Assembly (NCBI GenBank): GCA_028456385.1
Contig: JALNQF010000496.1
Span: 1-26,166, forward strand
Length of the DNA stretch: 26,166 bases
Reading direction: 5' to 3'
From: Ophiosphaerella korrae
Lineage: Eukaryota > Ascomycota > Dothideomycetes > Pleosporales > Phaeosphaeriaceae
Shown piece after piece: positions 1-10,545 of the stretch; the stretch's first letter is position 1; the number at the start of each line of letters is the position of its first letter. The notes beneath the pieces are model-generated. The model ran no database searches and had not been told where the DNA came from. It saw only the letters and a program-made list of their open reading frames with translations. A program made the position numbers and the translations under genes.

Positions 1-31
1 TAAGTACTAGGTATATATACCTAGTAGCTTA
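1..31. repeat. Near-perfect palindrome in the A-family LTR
   Basis: The sequence is self-complementary around a GGTATATATACC core with arms reading TAAG...CTTA. It is repeated at 15255-15285 in the second LTR. It could fold into a cruciform or an RNA hairpin. Its role is unknown, and the window starts exactly at its first base. Confidence 0.8.
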
Positions 32-93
32 CTAAGCGCTAACTAAAAGTAGAAAGGTAGTTAAATATTAGTAAGTTGTAAACTTACTAACAT

Positions 94-173
94 GTTAGTA
101 AGTTCGCAATGTTAGTAAGTTTGCGATGTTAGTAAGTTTGTAATGTTAGTAAGTTTGCAATGTTAGTAAGTTG
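94..173. repeat. 17-bp tandem array, about 4.7 copies
   Basis: The unit is GTTAGTAAGTTTGCAAT, with copies at 94-110, 111-127, 128-144 and 145-161 and a partial copy from 162. The copies differ by one to three bases, mostly transitions. The array is flanked by inverted segments containing AAACTTACTAAC at about 80-91 and 175-186. The LTR copy near 15320 has only about one to two degraded units, which explains most of the length difference between the two LTRs. Confidence 0.85.
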
Positions 174-228
174 CAAACTTACTAACATTAGTGCGAAAAT
201 AAGAGATATAAGGGATAACTCCCTTACA

Positions 229-243
229 CGTCTCCCTCCTTTT
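229..243 (-). other. Polypurine tract of element A
   Basis: On the minus strand this reads AAAAGGAGGGAGACG and abuts the TGTAAGG start of the LTR at 228. This is the expected position of the plus-strand primer in LTR retrotransposons, and it identifies 1-228 as the 3' LTR. Confidence 0.75.
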
Positions 244-1139
244 AAAGAGCAAATTCCTAGAGCTTAAAAAGAGCTCTAATTAACTAATAATACCTATTAG
301 GTAGTAGTAGTAGTAGCTAGAGTTAAAGAGGTTAACTATTTTTAGAGTTAAAATTATTATTTATAGAGTATAGAGCTAAAGTTTTTACTAATTTTAGTAT
401 AAAATTAAGACCTACACAACTTCTATATATAAAACGTATTAACTATAAACTCTTTTCTACTACCTCTACTCTACGCTAATAAAATTAAACCTAAAAGTAT
501 TTGTATATAGTATAAAGGAAGGTAAAGTTAATACTACTAAGTAACTTAATAGCGCTAGATCTCTATATAAGTACTTACTATAGATATAGGCTTTGCGATA
601 GGTAGGTTTATTAATATAAGAGACCTAGTAAGCTTAATATTTATAAGTATTAGAGGGTAGGTAGCGTAGAGTAGCCCTAGCTAGGAATTTAGTAGCTAGT
701 TGTAAATTCTATAACAGTAAACTAGACCTACGTATAACTAGTTATAAGAGAGCGTAGTAGTTATAGCTATAGTAGTAGAGCTAGCTAAGGTAAACTATTC
801 CTACTATTTTTGCGCTATAATTTAGCTTTAGCTAGTAGTAAAGTTTTCTAATTACGCCTTAGAAGGCCTTTTTTACGCCTACTAATAGCTAGAGTACTCT
901 ACTAGGTTGCGTCTTTATTAGGCTCTATTTTAGGTATATAGTTAGTATTTTAGGCTTCTCTAAGTAGTTCTAGTAAAAGTTAAAAGTAGTAATTATACCT
1001 TAGAGGGGGCTTTTTTTGTGCCTATTAGTAGGTTAAGATACTCTAATAGGTTATATCTTTGTTAGGGCTCTATTTTTTAGGTATACGTAGAGTTAGTAGT
1101 TTAGCTTTCTCTAAGTAGTTCTAGTAAAAGTTAAAGGTA
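244..1139 (-). other. 3' untranslated part of element A with a tandem duplication
   Basis: About 900 bp lie between the chromodomain remnant and the polypurine tract. No further domain is recognised. It holds a (GTA)n run at 301-316 and two diverged copies of a unit of about 145 bp (about 850-989 and 991-1140). Both copies share CTAAGTAGTTCTAGTAAAAG, at 960 and 1111. On the minus strand the unit could once have encoded a repeated C-terminal tail, but stops prevent a firm reading. Confidence 0.5.
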
Positions 1140-1140
1140 G
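849..1140. repeat. Two-copy tandem duplication, unit about 145 bp
   Basis: The start AATTACGCCTT at 850 recurs as AATTATACCTT at 991, an offset of 141. CTAAGTAGTTCTAG at 960 recurs at 1111, an offset of 151. The copies therefore differ by small indels as well as transitions. The repeat lies downstream of the A chromodomain remnant. Confidence 0.7.
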
Positions 1141-3603
1141 CTTTATATTTTATAAATTCTTCTACTAGCTTCTATATAGGTTTATTATAGCTAGTTTAGT
1201 AAACTAAGTAGTACTATCTTGTATATTTTCTACGCTCTTTAAAGTATACGTCTAAGATAGCTTCTACTAGGTATTCTTTATATACGCTACTAGTTTCTTT
1301 ATTAGTAATAATAATAGAAATTAGCTATAGTAAGTCTTAGTCTAGTAAAAGCTTCTAATCTCTAGGGCGTAAGAGTTTTAGAGAGAAGACTAGGAATACG
1401 CCTTTACTTAGTATCTCTTAAGGTAGTACTAGCTTATATACTCTACTATTATAGATAACTCTCTTAATAGGGTATAGGCCTACTTATTAGTAGTCTAATT
1501 TTAGAGTTAGCTAAGTAGTTCTCTAATTAGCTATACTAATATAGGCTTAGTTACTAACTTTATATACTAATCTACTTTAGTAAGAGGTATTAGCTTAGGC
1601 TACTTACTTTTATTATACCTAGAGTATTTTTTCCTTAAGGTAGGCTACTAAGTTACTATAAGTATTAAGTAGCTCGTTAGCTTATATATATTAGTCGCGT
1701 TAAGCTAGGTTTAGTTAATCTTTATTGTTTTTGCTAGGGTATATACTACTATAGAGGTAATACTCTAGATCTACAAGAAATAGAGTTATCTTAATAGATA
1801 TATTAATAGTGTTATTTAACTAGAACTTAGCTACGTATAGCTAGGCTACTTAGTTATCTTGCGCGTAGTTAACGTATTACCTTAGAAAGATCTCTAGAGC
1901 TTAATTTACTTACTTAGTTTTACTATTAGTTTCTAGGTAGTACGTAGTTAAGAGCTTTTACGTAATATAGAGTCGTTTATATATATAGTACTAAAATTAG
2001 CTAATAAAAGTTATCCCTCTATTATATATAATATTTATTAGGACTCTATAAAGAGGGGAAGAAATAGCGTCTTTTTATAAGATAATAGTAAATTACTAGG
2101 ATATATTTATAAATCTAGCTGCTATTTTTACTAGTTAGTAAGGCTTAGATATAGTCTACTAAGATATTAGTCTAGGGTATATAGGGAATTAGTATAGGTT
2201 AGAAGTAACTAAGTTTACTATCTTGTAAGTTCTTTATATAGTAGTAGATTAGGTATATATTATAAAATTACTTAATAGCTTAGAGTATCTTAGGCTAATA
2301 ATAGCGCTTATATATTAGATATAGCGTACTATAAAGTCTTTTATAGCTTACTAACTAATAGTTATAGTATAAATTAAAGATTTAGTAGCGTAGATAGGCG
2401 TTTAGGGAGATGTATAGACGCGTTTTATTAACCTAGAGGTGCTTTTCTTTCCTTAATCTAGTAGAGCTAATATTAGTATATAAGAAGTAGTATCTTACTT
2501 TATAGAAGGCTTTTAATAGTTTTTATTATTTACTATCTATAGTAGTAAATATAGCTTAGGCTACGTAGTCTTTTAAGTACGCTATATCTAGTAATTCTTT
2601 TATTAGGCGTAGGTTAACAATATATAGTAGGAGTTCTAGGTCTAGTTTTTTATTATAAGGTAGTAGAAAATCCTCTAGTAAGTTTACTAATTTAGGTTTT
2701 ATTCCTATAATATAGTAAAAGTAGGCGTATACTATAGTAGCTTGTTTTTCTATAAATCTATCTAGCTTTTATAGGTCTATAAGGCTTAGAGCGTAAATTA
2801 CTATATCTAGCGTAGGTTTTACGCTTAGGGCTAGGACTTAAAAGCGTAGGATAATTTAGTTAGCTCCTAATACTTATAGATTAGAATTATCTATAGGGTA
2901 ATCCTATAGTTAGTAGCTTAGGGCGTCTACAACCTTATTTGTGTTGCTAGGTACGTATTTAATATAGAAATTAAATTAGGATAGGAATAATAACTAGTAA
3001 GCCTAGTAGTAATTAGGCTTTTTAGTTATTATAAAGGTTTCTAAATTATAGTAGTCTATTATAACGTAGATTATGTGTAGACTACCTATAAGCTTTAGTT
3101 CCTATTCTTTAAATACTTAGATTATAGCTATAAGTTCTAGGTTATAGATATTATAATTATATTCTACTAAGGTGTATTTTTTTAAGAAGAAGCTAACTAG
3201 CTATTAGATTCTATCTTAGTTTAGTTAGCTTATTACTCTACCTAAGGCCTACCTAGAGGCGTTAGTTTAGATGTAGATTAGTTTTAAGGGGTTAAAGTAA
3301 AGTAAGACTACTTTTAGCTAGAAAGTAGCTTTTAGTTTATTAAAGGTATCTATATATTCTTAGGTAATTATAAAAGGCTTATACTAAGTCTTTTAAAAGA
3401 GTAGCCTATCTCCTTTAGTAAGTTTAGTAATAACCTTAGACTTAATTAACTTAGTAAGTAGTAAGGTAAGGCTTAAGTAATCCTTAATAAAGCGCTAGAG
3501 GAATCTAGTATAGCCTAGAAAGGCTAGGACTTCTTTAGTAGTCTTTAGTATTTCTTACTCCTAAATAGCTTTAACTTTAGAGAGATCTATTATAATTCCT
3601 TTG
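1140..3603 (-). pseudogene. Element A pol, 3' part: RT end, RNase H, integrase, chromodomain
   Basis: This is the C-terminal half of the A polyprotein remnant. Read on the minus strand, it continues the RT from across element B: SNKGI spans the insertion site in frame. RNase H follows, with YNIYNLELIAII on the minus strand near 3130-3170. The integrase core has a first Asp candidate in VDYI at 2154-2156. A GPY/F-like module lies near 1380-1480 (GLYPIKRVI, then YKLVLP). A chromodomain-like tail lies at about 1150-1280, with EYLVEAILD, then YYLVY and KLVEEF. RNase H and the integrase core share one frame with the RT. The GPY module and chromodomain are in another frame, so at least one indel lies between about 1480 and 2154. 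Many in-frame TAG and TAA codons make it non-functional. The domain order and chromodomain place it among chromoviruses. Confidence 0.75.
3599..3603. repeat. Left target-site duplication of element B (CTTTG)
   Basis: CTTTG directly precedes the 5' LTR and is repeated at 10541-10545 directly after the 3' LTR. A 5-bp duplication is usual for gypsy integrases. Confidence 0.9.
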
Positions 3604-4000
3604 TATTATAGATATAACAAGAGAAATCGAGTTAGAACTAATTAGTCTTAACTTAGGTGCTAACGAAGTATAGGACGAGTAGGGTAACGACCTTAATTAG
3701 GATACTACTTATAACTAGGACACGTAGTAGTAATCTATAGTTATGTATAAATAGATTAGTAGTAATCTATAAAGTTATATAAATAGATTACTACAAATAT
3801 ATAGTTTGTAGTAATACGTATTATTAGGATAATATTAGTAATTTAATTATTAACTACAAGCGATAATACTAAGATAGTTGCAAAACATCTTCTATTATTT
3901 ATAGCCTATTATAGATTACTACACGAGCTTTTATTATTACCTCCTAATCTACTAATAATAGAAAGACTACTAGGAAGTTAACCCTAGTAAGCCTATTATA
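3604..4000 (+). repeat. Element B 5' LTR
   Basis: It is exactly the length of the 3' copy (10144-10540). It starts TATTATAG and ends CCTATTATA, consistent with original TG...CA ends changed at TpG and CpA. It contains a 32-bp direct repeat (about 3726-3789). The following CCTTACTAATTTAG is shared with C, but no TGG-type primer-binding site is evident. Confidence 0.92.
3726..3789. repeat. 32-bp direct repeat in the B LTR
   Basis: AGTAGTAATCTATA starts at 3726 and again at 3758, each followed by a TAAATAGATTA-like stretch. The same pair occurs in the 3' LTR near 10266-10329. Element C has an unrelated 55-bp repeat in the corresponding LTR position. Confidence 0.75.
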
Positions 4001-4061
4001 CCTTACTAATTTAGTTATTAAGAGAAGCAAAGCGTAAGTAGCGTATAGTCTAGCTAATACA

Positions 4062-7000
4062 ATAGTAGAAAGTTTAACTAAATAATTAAGTAAAGCCCCT
4101 AAGAGTAGTTATAAATTAGATAGTACTACATAAGAAATAATTAAGGATTGTATTAATAAATTAATTAATAATAAAGAAGATATAAAGATAGTAATTAAAG
4201 CTTTAGAAACGTAGAATAAGGAACTATAGGATTATACAAAGTAGAATAAAGTATAGATTAAAGCTATTATTAAAGGATAAAACTAAATAGAACTAATTAC
4301 CTAATAACTAGAAATAAGTACAATAAAGAAACTACTTAAGATACCTATTCTTAGAAAGTTTAATAGAATAAGAAAAGAATTAAGACCCTTTATAGTATTA
4401 GTATAACTCTAGATAGATATACAAGTACTATACTTTAATATAGAAGAGAAAAAGGTAATATATATTAGAATGCACCTTAAAAAGGATATAATAAGATAGT
4501 TTAAACCTTACTAGATAGACTATACAATATACGCTCCTATAAACTAGAAAGATAAAACTAGAGCTATTTTTAGAAGTTATAAATACTTTACTAGGCGAAT
4601 AAAAGTAGTATTTAGGGATATAGATATTACCTAATAAGCTAAAGAAAAACTTAAAAGGCTTACACAAAGCAAGAGTATTCCTAAATACGTATTATAGTTT
4701 AAATAACTATTATAGAATATAGAATAGAATAAATTAGCCTTAATATTACAATTTAAATAAGGACTAAACGCAAAAATCTAATATAAAATAATTTATATAG
4801 AGAAACCTAGGACACTAGAAGCTCTAAAGTAATAGGTAATACAAATTAACGATAATCTTTAAGAATAGAAAAAGAACAAGTATAGTAGCTAAACTAGAAA
4901 CTAGGACAATAGAGACCTTATAATCCTTAACGCTAACAAGGATAAAAAGAAAAAGAAGAATAAAGACTTTACGTACTTTAACTATAGTAAGAAAGGCTAC
5001 TATATAAAAGACTACTAATTATAAAAGAAGAAAGATATAGTATATTATAAATATAGAAAACTAGGATACTTTGTAAAAGATTATAGAAGTAAGGACTATA
5101 AGAAAGACAAAGAGATATAGTTAAAAATAACTAAGAAAAAGAAAGAAGTACTATAAGTACAAGCTAAGCCCTAGGAGAAAGTAGCTAGGAGTAAAAAAAT
5201 ATAATATATAATACTCTACTAGACCTTTTGTTATAAAGACAACTACTATGTATATCTTTCTAGTAAATAAAGAGTAGAGTATTACTTATAGAAGAATAGA
5301 GTAGTAGTAATAAAAGAAAGAATAAAAGCGTAGCTAGAAGAAATAGTATACGTAATAGACTTACTAATAGAAGACTTAGAAGGGAAAGAATCCTAGACCC
5401 TATTAATCTAGGCTAAAGGACTAGCACTAGATAAAGAGATTACTATAACTTCTTCTAAAAGACTATAAGAAAGTAAGAAGTAAGTTAGTATATAAGGTAT
5501 AAAGTACGCCTAGCTAGATATATATAGCTATAATAGCTATATAATAATAGATATAGGGGAATAAAATAAAGAATAGAAGTTTGTTTAGATATACTTAATA
5601 GTTATAAGTATAGAGAAAGCGTACAAAGACTAGAAAGAATGTAATCTTAAAGAAATAAAGTTTATACTATTCTAGGAATAGATAAAGTAATATATAGTTA
5701 TAGTAGGAAGAATACCTATATAAAGAGAATAGTAGTACTTTATAAAAAAGACGTAATAGATTAACAAAGCCTATATACTAAGGATACTAATAGTATACTA
5801 TATCCTAATAATAGATATACCTAGAAAAAGTAAGTACTAAGAAGAGGATAATAAAATAACAAATCTAAAACACTTAGTATACTTTAAAGTATTATAGATA
5901 TTATACCTAGACAAGAATTATATTATATATAGGAACTCTAAAGAAAATAATAGTATATAGCTTATAAGAAGAAGAAGCTATAATTATACAAGAGTAATTC
6001 TAGTAGAAGATATCTAAGGATAAGAAATAATCCTAGAAGATAGATACGTAGTAGTAAGACCTAGACTAAAACTATCTAAGAAATACGTCTAAAAAAGACT
6101 ATAGTATAAATATATATACAACAAATATCTAAAACATAAAGAATATAAACTTAAAGTAGGGCTATAGCCCTAGAAAGATAGATAATTTATAAAACTACCT
6201 AAGTAAGAATAGCTAGAAGGTATAAGAGGCCTACACATTATAAAAATAAGTACCTACTAAGGAAGAAAAGTATAATTAATAATTAATAGTAGAGCTACAA
6301 GAAACTTTATACTAAAGAAGTTTATAGAAATATAAGGAATACGTTATATAATAAAGAAGTACTTATAACAACTAAGTATAATTAAAGGGAAACTATTTTA
6401 GAAACCTATTAAGTTTAAGACAGTTCTCTCTACGCTTAAACTAGAAGGGATAACAATTAAAAACATAGTTATAGACATAATAATAATTAATAACAAATAA
6501 GATATAATACTAGGTATACTATAGTTATAAATAACTAACTTATATATTAATTAGAGAATAGGAAAAATTAACTACTATAGAACTAATATATTAAAGGCTA
6601 ATATAAACACCTATAAAGGAGAATTCCTAGAAGAATACAAGAAATAGGAAAAATAGCTTATAGAACCTAAAGACTACCTTCTAGAATATTAACTATAGGA
6701 CTTAGTAATAGACCTAGAAGAAAAGAAGAATATAGGATAGAGCTTAGTTTATAGAAAAATAGAAGAAGAATCTAAAATTAAACAAGCGTTTATCTAAAAC
6801 GTAGTAAGAAAAGGATAGATATAAGAATCTAAATCCTTAGTAGTACACAGACTTATATTAGTAGACAAGAAGAAAATAAGTAACAAGAGACTCTACGTAG
6901 ATTTTAGGAAAACTAACGCAATTATAAATAAAAACTAATACCCCTTACTATAAATTAATAAAATACAAGATAGGCTATAAAAAGTAAAAATCTTTATAAA

Positions 7001-9524
7001 ACTAGATATCTAAAACGCCTACTACTAGATTAGAATTAAAGAAGGCGATAAATAGAAAACAGCGTTTAGAACACAATATAGACTATATAAATATATAGTT
7101 ATACCTTTTAGCTTAATAAATATACTAGTAGCCTTTTAAGAAAGAATTAATATAGTACTAAGAGAGTACTTAGACGTATTTATATTTATATATTTAGACA
7201 ATATCTTTATATTTTTAGAAATAGAGGAAGAATATATATAACATATATACAAAGTACTAGAAAAAGTAGTATAAGCTAAGATATTTCTTAAAATAAGAAG
7301 ATACGAATTCTATATAAAGGAAATAGACTTCCTAGGATTTATTATAGAACTAGGAAAAATTAAGATTAACTTAGAGAAGATTAAGTTAATTAACAAATAG
7401 CTAACGCTAAAGAACCTAAAAGAGGTATAATAATTTTATAGACTAGCAAACTTTTATAGAAAACTAATAGTAAGATAGTCTAAAGATATAGAACTAATTA
7501 TAAGCTTTATAAAAAAAGATATACTATTTAAATAGACTAAGGAATACGATAAAGTATTTAAAAAAATTAAGAGAAAGTTTATAAAGAACCTAGTTATTAG
7601 AATATATAACCTAGACCTACTAGTAATAGTAAAAATAGACGCATCTAACTTAGTCTATAGAATAGTACTAATACAAGAAGACCTAAAGACTAAAAAGGAA
7701 TACTTAGTTAAATACTTCTCTAAGAAAATAAAGCTAGTAGAACTTAACTACTTAATCTACAATAAAGAAATACTAGTAATCTATAAAGTATTTAAATAAT
7801 AGAGAGTATACCTATAAAGAGTAAAATACTAAATAAAAGTCTATATAGACTATAGGAGTCTTATAGGATTTATACTAAATAAAGAACTATTACAATAATA
7901 TATAAGATAGTAGGAATTTCTATTAACGTTTAATATAAAAATTATATATATAAAAAGAAAAGATAACTAGTTTATAGATACTCTTAGTAGGAGACTAGAC
8001 TTATAAGAAGAAGTAAGCACTACTAGTATAGTTCTAATTAAGAACAAAGAAGGATATTTAGTCCTAAATACACCTAAAATAGCTATAATACTTAAAAGAA
8101 AGAGTAGCGAGCTAGATAAATAGATTTAAGAAGTAACTAGAGAAGTATCTAATAAAATAGAGAGACTAGAGACCTAAGAAGGACTTGTATAAGGTTATAG
8201 AAAAATATATATTCTAAAAAAGATCTAAAGAGAATTTATATAATAATTCTACAAATTACTAGTATATAGATACTAAGGGATTAACAAAACCCTAGATAGG
8301 CTACTATAGGACTACTATATCTTAAAAGTAAGATAACTAGTAATAGAAGTACTAAGAGACTATAAAGAATACTAGAAAAATAAGTATAATAAACACGCAC
8401 TATATAGAATATTATAACTAGTAGAAGTACTAGAATAACTATAGAGAGTTATTATAATAGACTTTATTATAAAACTACCTAAGTCTAAAGACCTAATATT
8501 AGGAGTTAAGTATAATAGAATCCTAATAATAGTAGATAAACTTATAAAGTACTTATACTTTAGACTATATAAAGAGAAAAGTAGGATAGAAGTTACTATA
8601 TATTAGGTTCTAGGAACTATAATTAGTTAATATAGACTACTAGATAAAATTATTATAGATAGAGATATAAGATTTATATTAAAACTATAAGGAACAATAA
8701 TAGCGTAATTAGGAATTAAATACATAATGTCTATAGTATATTATCTATAGATAGATAGATAGTTAGAACGAATAAATTAGATAGTAGAATAGTACTTAAG
8801 ATACTACCTTAACTATAACTAGAACAATTAGGTATAGTTATTACCTATAGCATAGTTAGTATATAATAGCGTAAAGAATATAGTAATAAGAGTATTACCT
8901 TTCTTTGTAAACTATAGATTTAATCCTAGCGTATATAGAATACTAAGATTAGAAATATCTTAGTCTCTAAGAGGAGAAAACTTCGCTAATAGACTTAGAG
9001 ATATATATAATTAACTAAGATAGGACGCAAAGTTCCTATATAATTAAATAGCTAAGTACTATAATAAGAAGTATAAAGAAAGACCTTAATTTAGAAAAAA
9101 AGAAAAAGTATAGTTAGTATAAAAAAATATTAAAAGTAAACAACTAAGTTTAAAACTAGACTACATTAAGATAAGACTATACAAAGTAGAAAAAGAAGTT
9201 ATACTAGTTATATTTAAACTAAGACTACTAAATAAAATAAGGATATATCTAACCTTTTATATAGCGCTACTTAAGATAGTACTATAAAACGTAGAACTAC
9301 TAGTATATAAAGTAGACACGTATAGAGAGTAAGAAGAATAAGAAGTTAAAAAGATTTTAGTATACTAGTTCTATAATAGTAGGAACTACTATTTAGTAGA
9401 ATAGATAGGTATAAACAAAAAAGGACAACTATAGGAGAATATATAGAAACTAGAAGATAATCTTAACTACTTTAAAAACTAGAGGAGTTCTAAAGTTAAA
9501 ACTCTCTAGAGCGCCTTATAGTAA
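4062..9524 (+). pseudogene. Element B gag-pol polyprotein remnant
   Basis: One frame of about 1820 codons carries every domain expected of a chromovirus, with only point changes. The likely start is ATA at 4062 (an ATG after RIP). Gag has two CCHC knuckles at 4974-5015 and 5043-5084, with most Cys and His codons now Tyr. The protease motif at 6285-6293 reads N-S-R in place of D-S-G. The RT has FIKLDI at about 6993 and a YLDN box at 7191-7202. RNase H follows at about 7600-7980. Integrase has a degraded HHCC region (about 8250-8385) and an intact D, D-35-E triad: Asp 8460, Asp 8658 and Glu 8766. A chromodomain lies at about 9342-9480 (EVKKIL, then YYLVE). In-frame stops are TAG or TAA. The exact C-terminal end is uncertain between 9507 and 9524. 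Confidence 0.9.
4974..5084 (+). other. Two tandem gag zinc knuckles of element B (degraded)
   Basis: Spacing fits CX2CX4HX4C twice. The first set of positions is at 4974, 4983, 4998 and 5013, and the second at 5043, 5052, 5067 and 5082. All eight ligand codons are TAC or TAT, as expected if TGC, TGT, CAC or CAT were changed at TpG or CpA. In element C the second knuckle keeps its His codon (CAC at 18013), which supports the reading. Confidence 0.8.
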
Positions 9525-10130
9525 ATTAAGAAAACTAACAATACTACTACTAAATAGAGAGGCGATAAGAGCGCCTAGTATAGTAAGAGTAGCTTTAACT
9601 ATAGCCTTAAAATTAAGCTTAGACTCTACAAGGATAGCTTACGCAATAGACTTCTTATTATTTAAGGCCTTTGTCTTATAAAGACAAACTAGACAAGCGT
9701 AATTTTCTACCTATATACTTAGAATCTAATTACGTTCTTTTTTAGCCTTAGCAATCTATTTAGATAGTTTATCTTAAGTATAGTTAATAGCTCTTTTTGT
9801 TACAAATAAGTATAGACGCGCGAATAAGTATTATTAACCTATATTCTATAAAGGAAATACTAGAAAGGTTATAAGACGTACAAGTATTAGTATAAATATA
9901 TACCTTACAAGCCTTACTATATTTTAAAGAGATATACTCTAGAAGAGGATTTAAAGATTTATAATAAGAACAAGAAAATATAGTAATACTATAATATAAT
10001 ACGTAATCTACTAATTAAAGATAATAAAAAGTAGACTTAGTAGGTATAAAGGAAGATAAAGAACTCTATATTAATAAAGAAACTAGGTTAATAATACTAG
10101 GCCTAGAATAGACAAACTAGAGCCTATCTA
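9525..10130 (+). other. Element B 3' untranslated region
   Basis: About 600 bp between the end of the pol frame and the purine tract show no recognised domain and no open frame. A perfect 8-bp hairpin, TTTGTCTT-ATA-AAGACAAA, is at 9670-9688. Nothing else stands out. Confidence 0.55.
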
Positions 10131-10143
10131 GAGGAGGGGATAG
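10131..10143 (+). other. Polypurine tract of element B
   Basis: GAGGAGGGGA followed by TAG lies directly upstream of the 3' LTR start at 10144. The position and purine run fit the plus-strand primer. Confidence 0.8.
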
Positions 10144-10540
10144 TATTATAGATATAACAAGAGAAATTAAGTTAGAACTAATTAGTTCTAACTTAGGTGC
10201 TAACGAAGTATAGGATAAGCAAGGTAATAACCTTAATTAAGATACTACTTATAACTAGGACACGTAGTAGTAATCTATAGTTATATACAAATAGATTAGT
10301 AGTAATCTATAAAGTTATATAAATAGATTACTACAAATATATAGTTAGTAGCAATGCGTATTATTAAGATAATATTAGTAATTTAATTATTAACTACAAG
10401 CGACAATACTAAGATAGTTATAAAATATCTTCTATTATTTATAGCTTATTATAGATTACTATATAAGCTTTTATTATTACTTCCTAATCTACTAATAATA
10501 GAAAGACTACTAGGAAGTTAACCCTAGTAAGCTTATTATA
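10144..10540 (+). repeat. Element B 3' LTR
   Basis: This is the 397-bp partner of 3604-4000. It starts TATTATAG and ends GCTTATTATA. It is followed at once by CTTTG (10541-10545), the right-hand target duplication. Differences from the 5' copy are almost all C/T or G/A changes. Confidence 0.92.
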
Positions 10541-10545
10541 CTTTG
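10541..10545. repeat. Right target-site duplication of element B (CTTTG)
   Basis: Identical to 3599-3603 and directly adjoining the 3' LTR end. Element A sequence resumes here in the RT frame. Confidence 0.9.

Larger units (their letters stand above)
1..228 (-). repeat. Element A 3' LTR, truncated by the window edge
   Basis: The LTR matches 15255-15403 base for base apart from transitions and a repeat-array length change. On the minus strand it begins TGTAAGGGAG at 228, directly after the polypurine tract. The copy at 15168 shows that about 87 bp of this LTR lie outside the window. It holds a near-perfect palindrome at 1-31 and a 17-bp tandem array at 94-173. It keeps many CA, TG and CG steps that are lost in the other copy. 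Confidence 0.85.
3604..10540 (+). mobile_element. Element B: complete, RIP-mutated Ty3/gypsy chromovirus
   Basis: The element is full length, 6937 bp, with 397-bp LTRs at both ends, a 5-bp CTTTG target duplication, a gag-pol remnant in one frame and a purine tract before the 3' LTR. It is inserted in the RT region of element A in the opposite orientation. Elements C and fragment E belong to the same family, and C gives an unmutated view of the LTR ends (TGTTATAG...CTATAACA, here TATTATAG...TATTATA). By eye the two LTRs differ at about 27 sites, all but one of them transitions. The divergence therefore reflects RIP after insertion and cannot be used to date it. Confidence 0.93.

Noticed and set aside
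1..31. Rho-independent terminator or bacterial operator
   Set aside because: There is no U tract, and the context is a eukaryotic LTR retrotransposon.
94..173. CRISPR-like array
   Set aside because: Units are contiguous 17-mers with no spacers and lie inside a fungal LTR.
4428..4667. 79-residue open frame overlapping the B gag
   Set aside because: It lies within the gag remnant of B in another frame, has no domain, and exists only because RIP leaves AT-rich low-stop stretches on the opposite strand.
9670..9688. Functional RNA hairpin in the B 3' region
   Set aside because: An 8-bp perfect stem in 600 bp of AT-rich DNA can arise by chance; no second copy was available, since C lacks this region.
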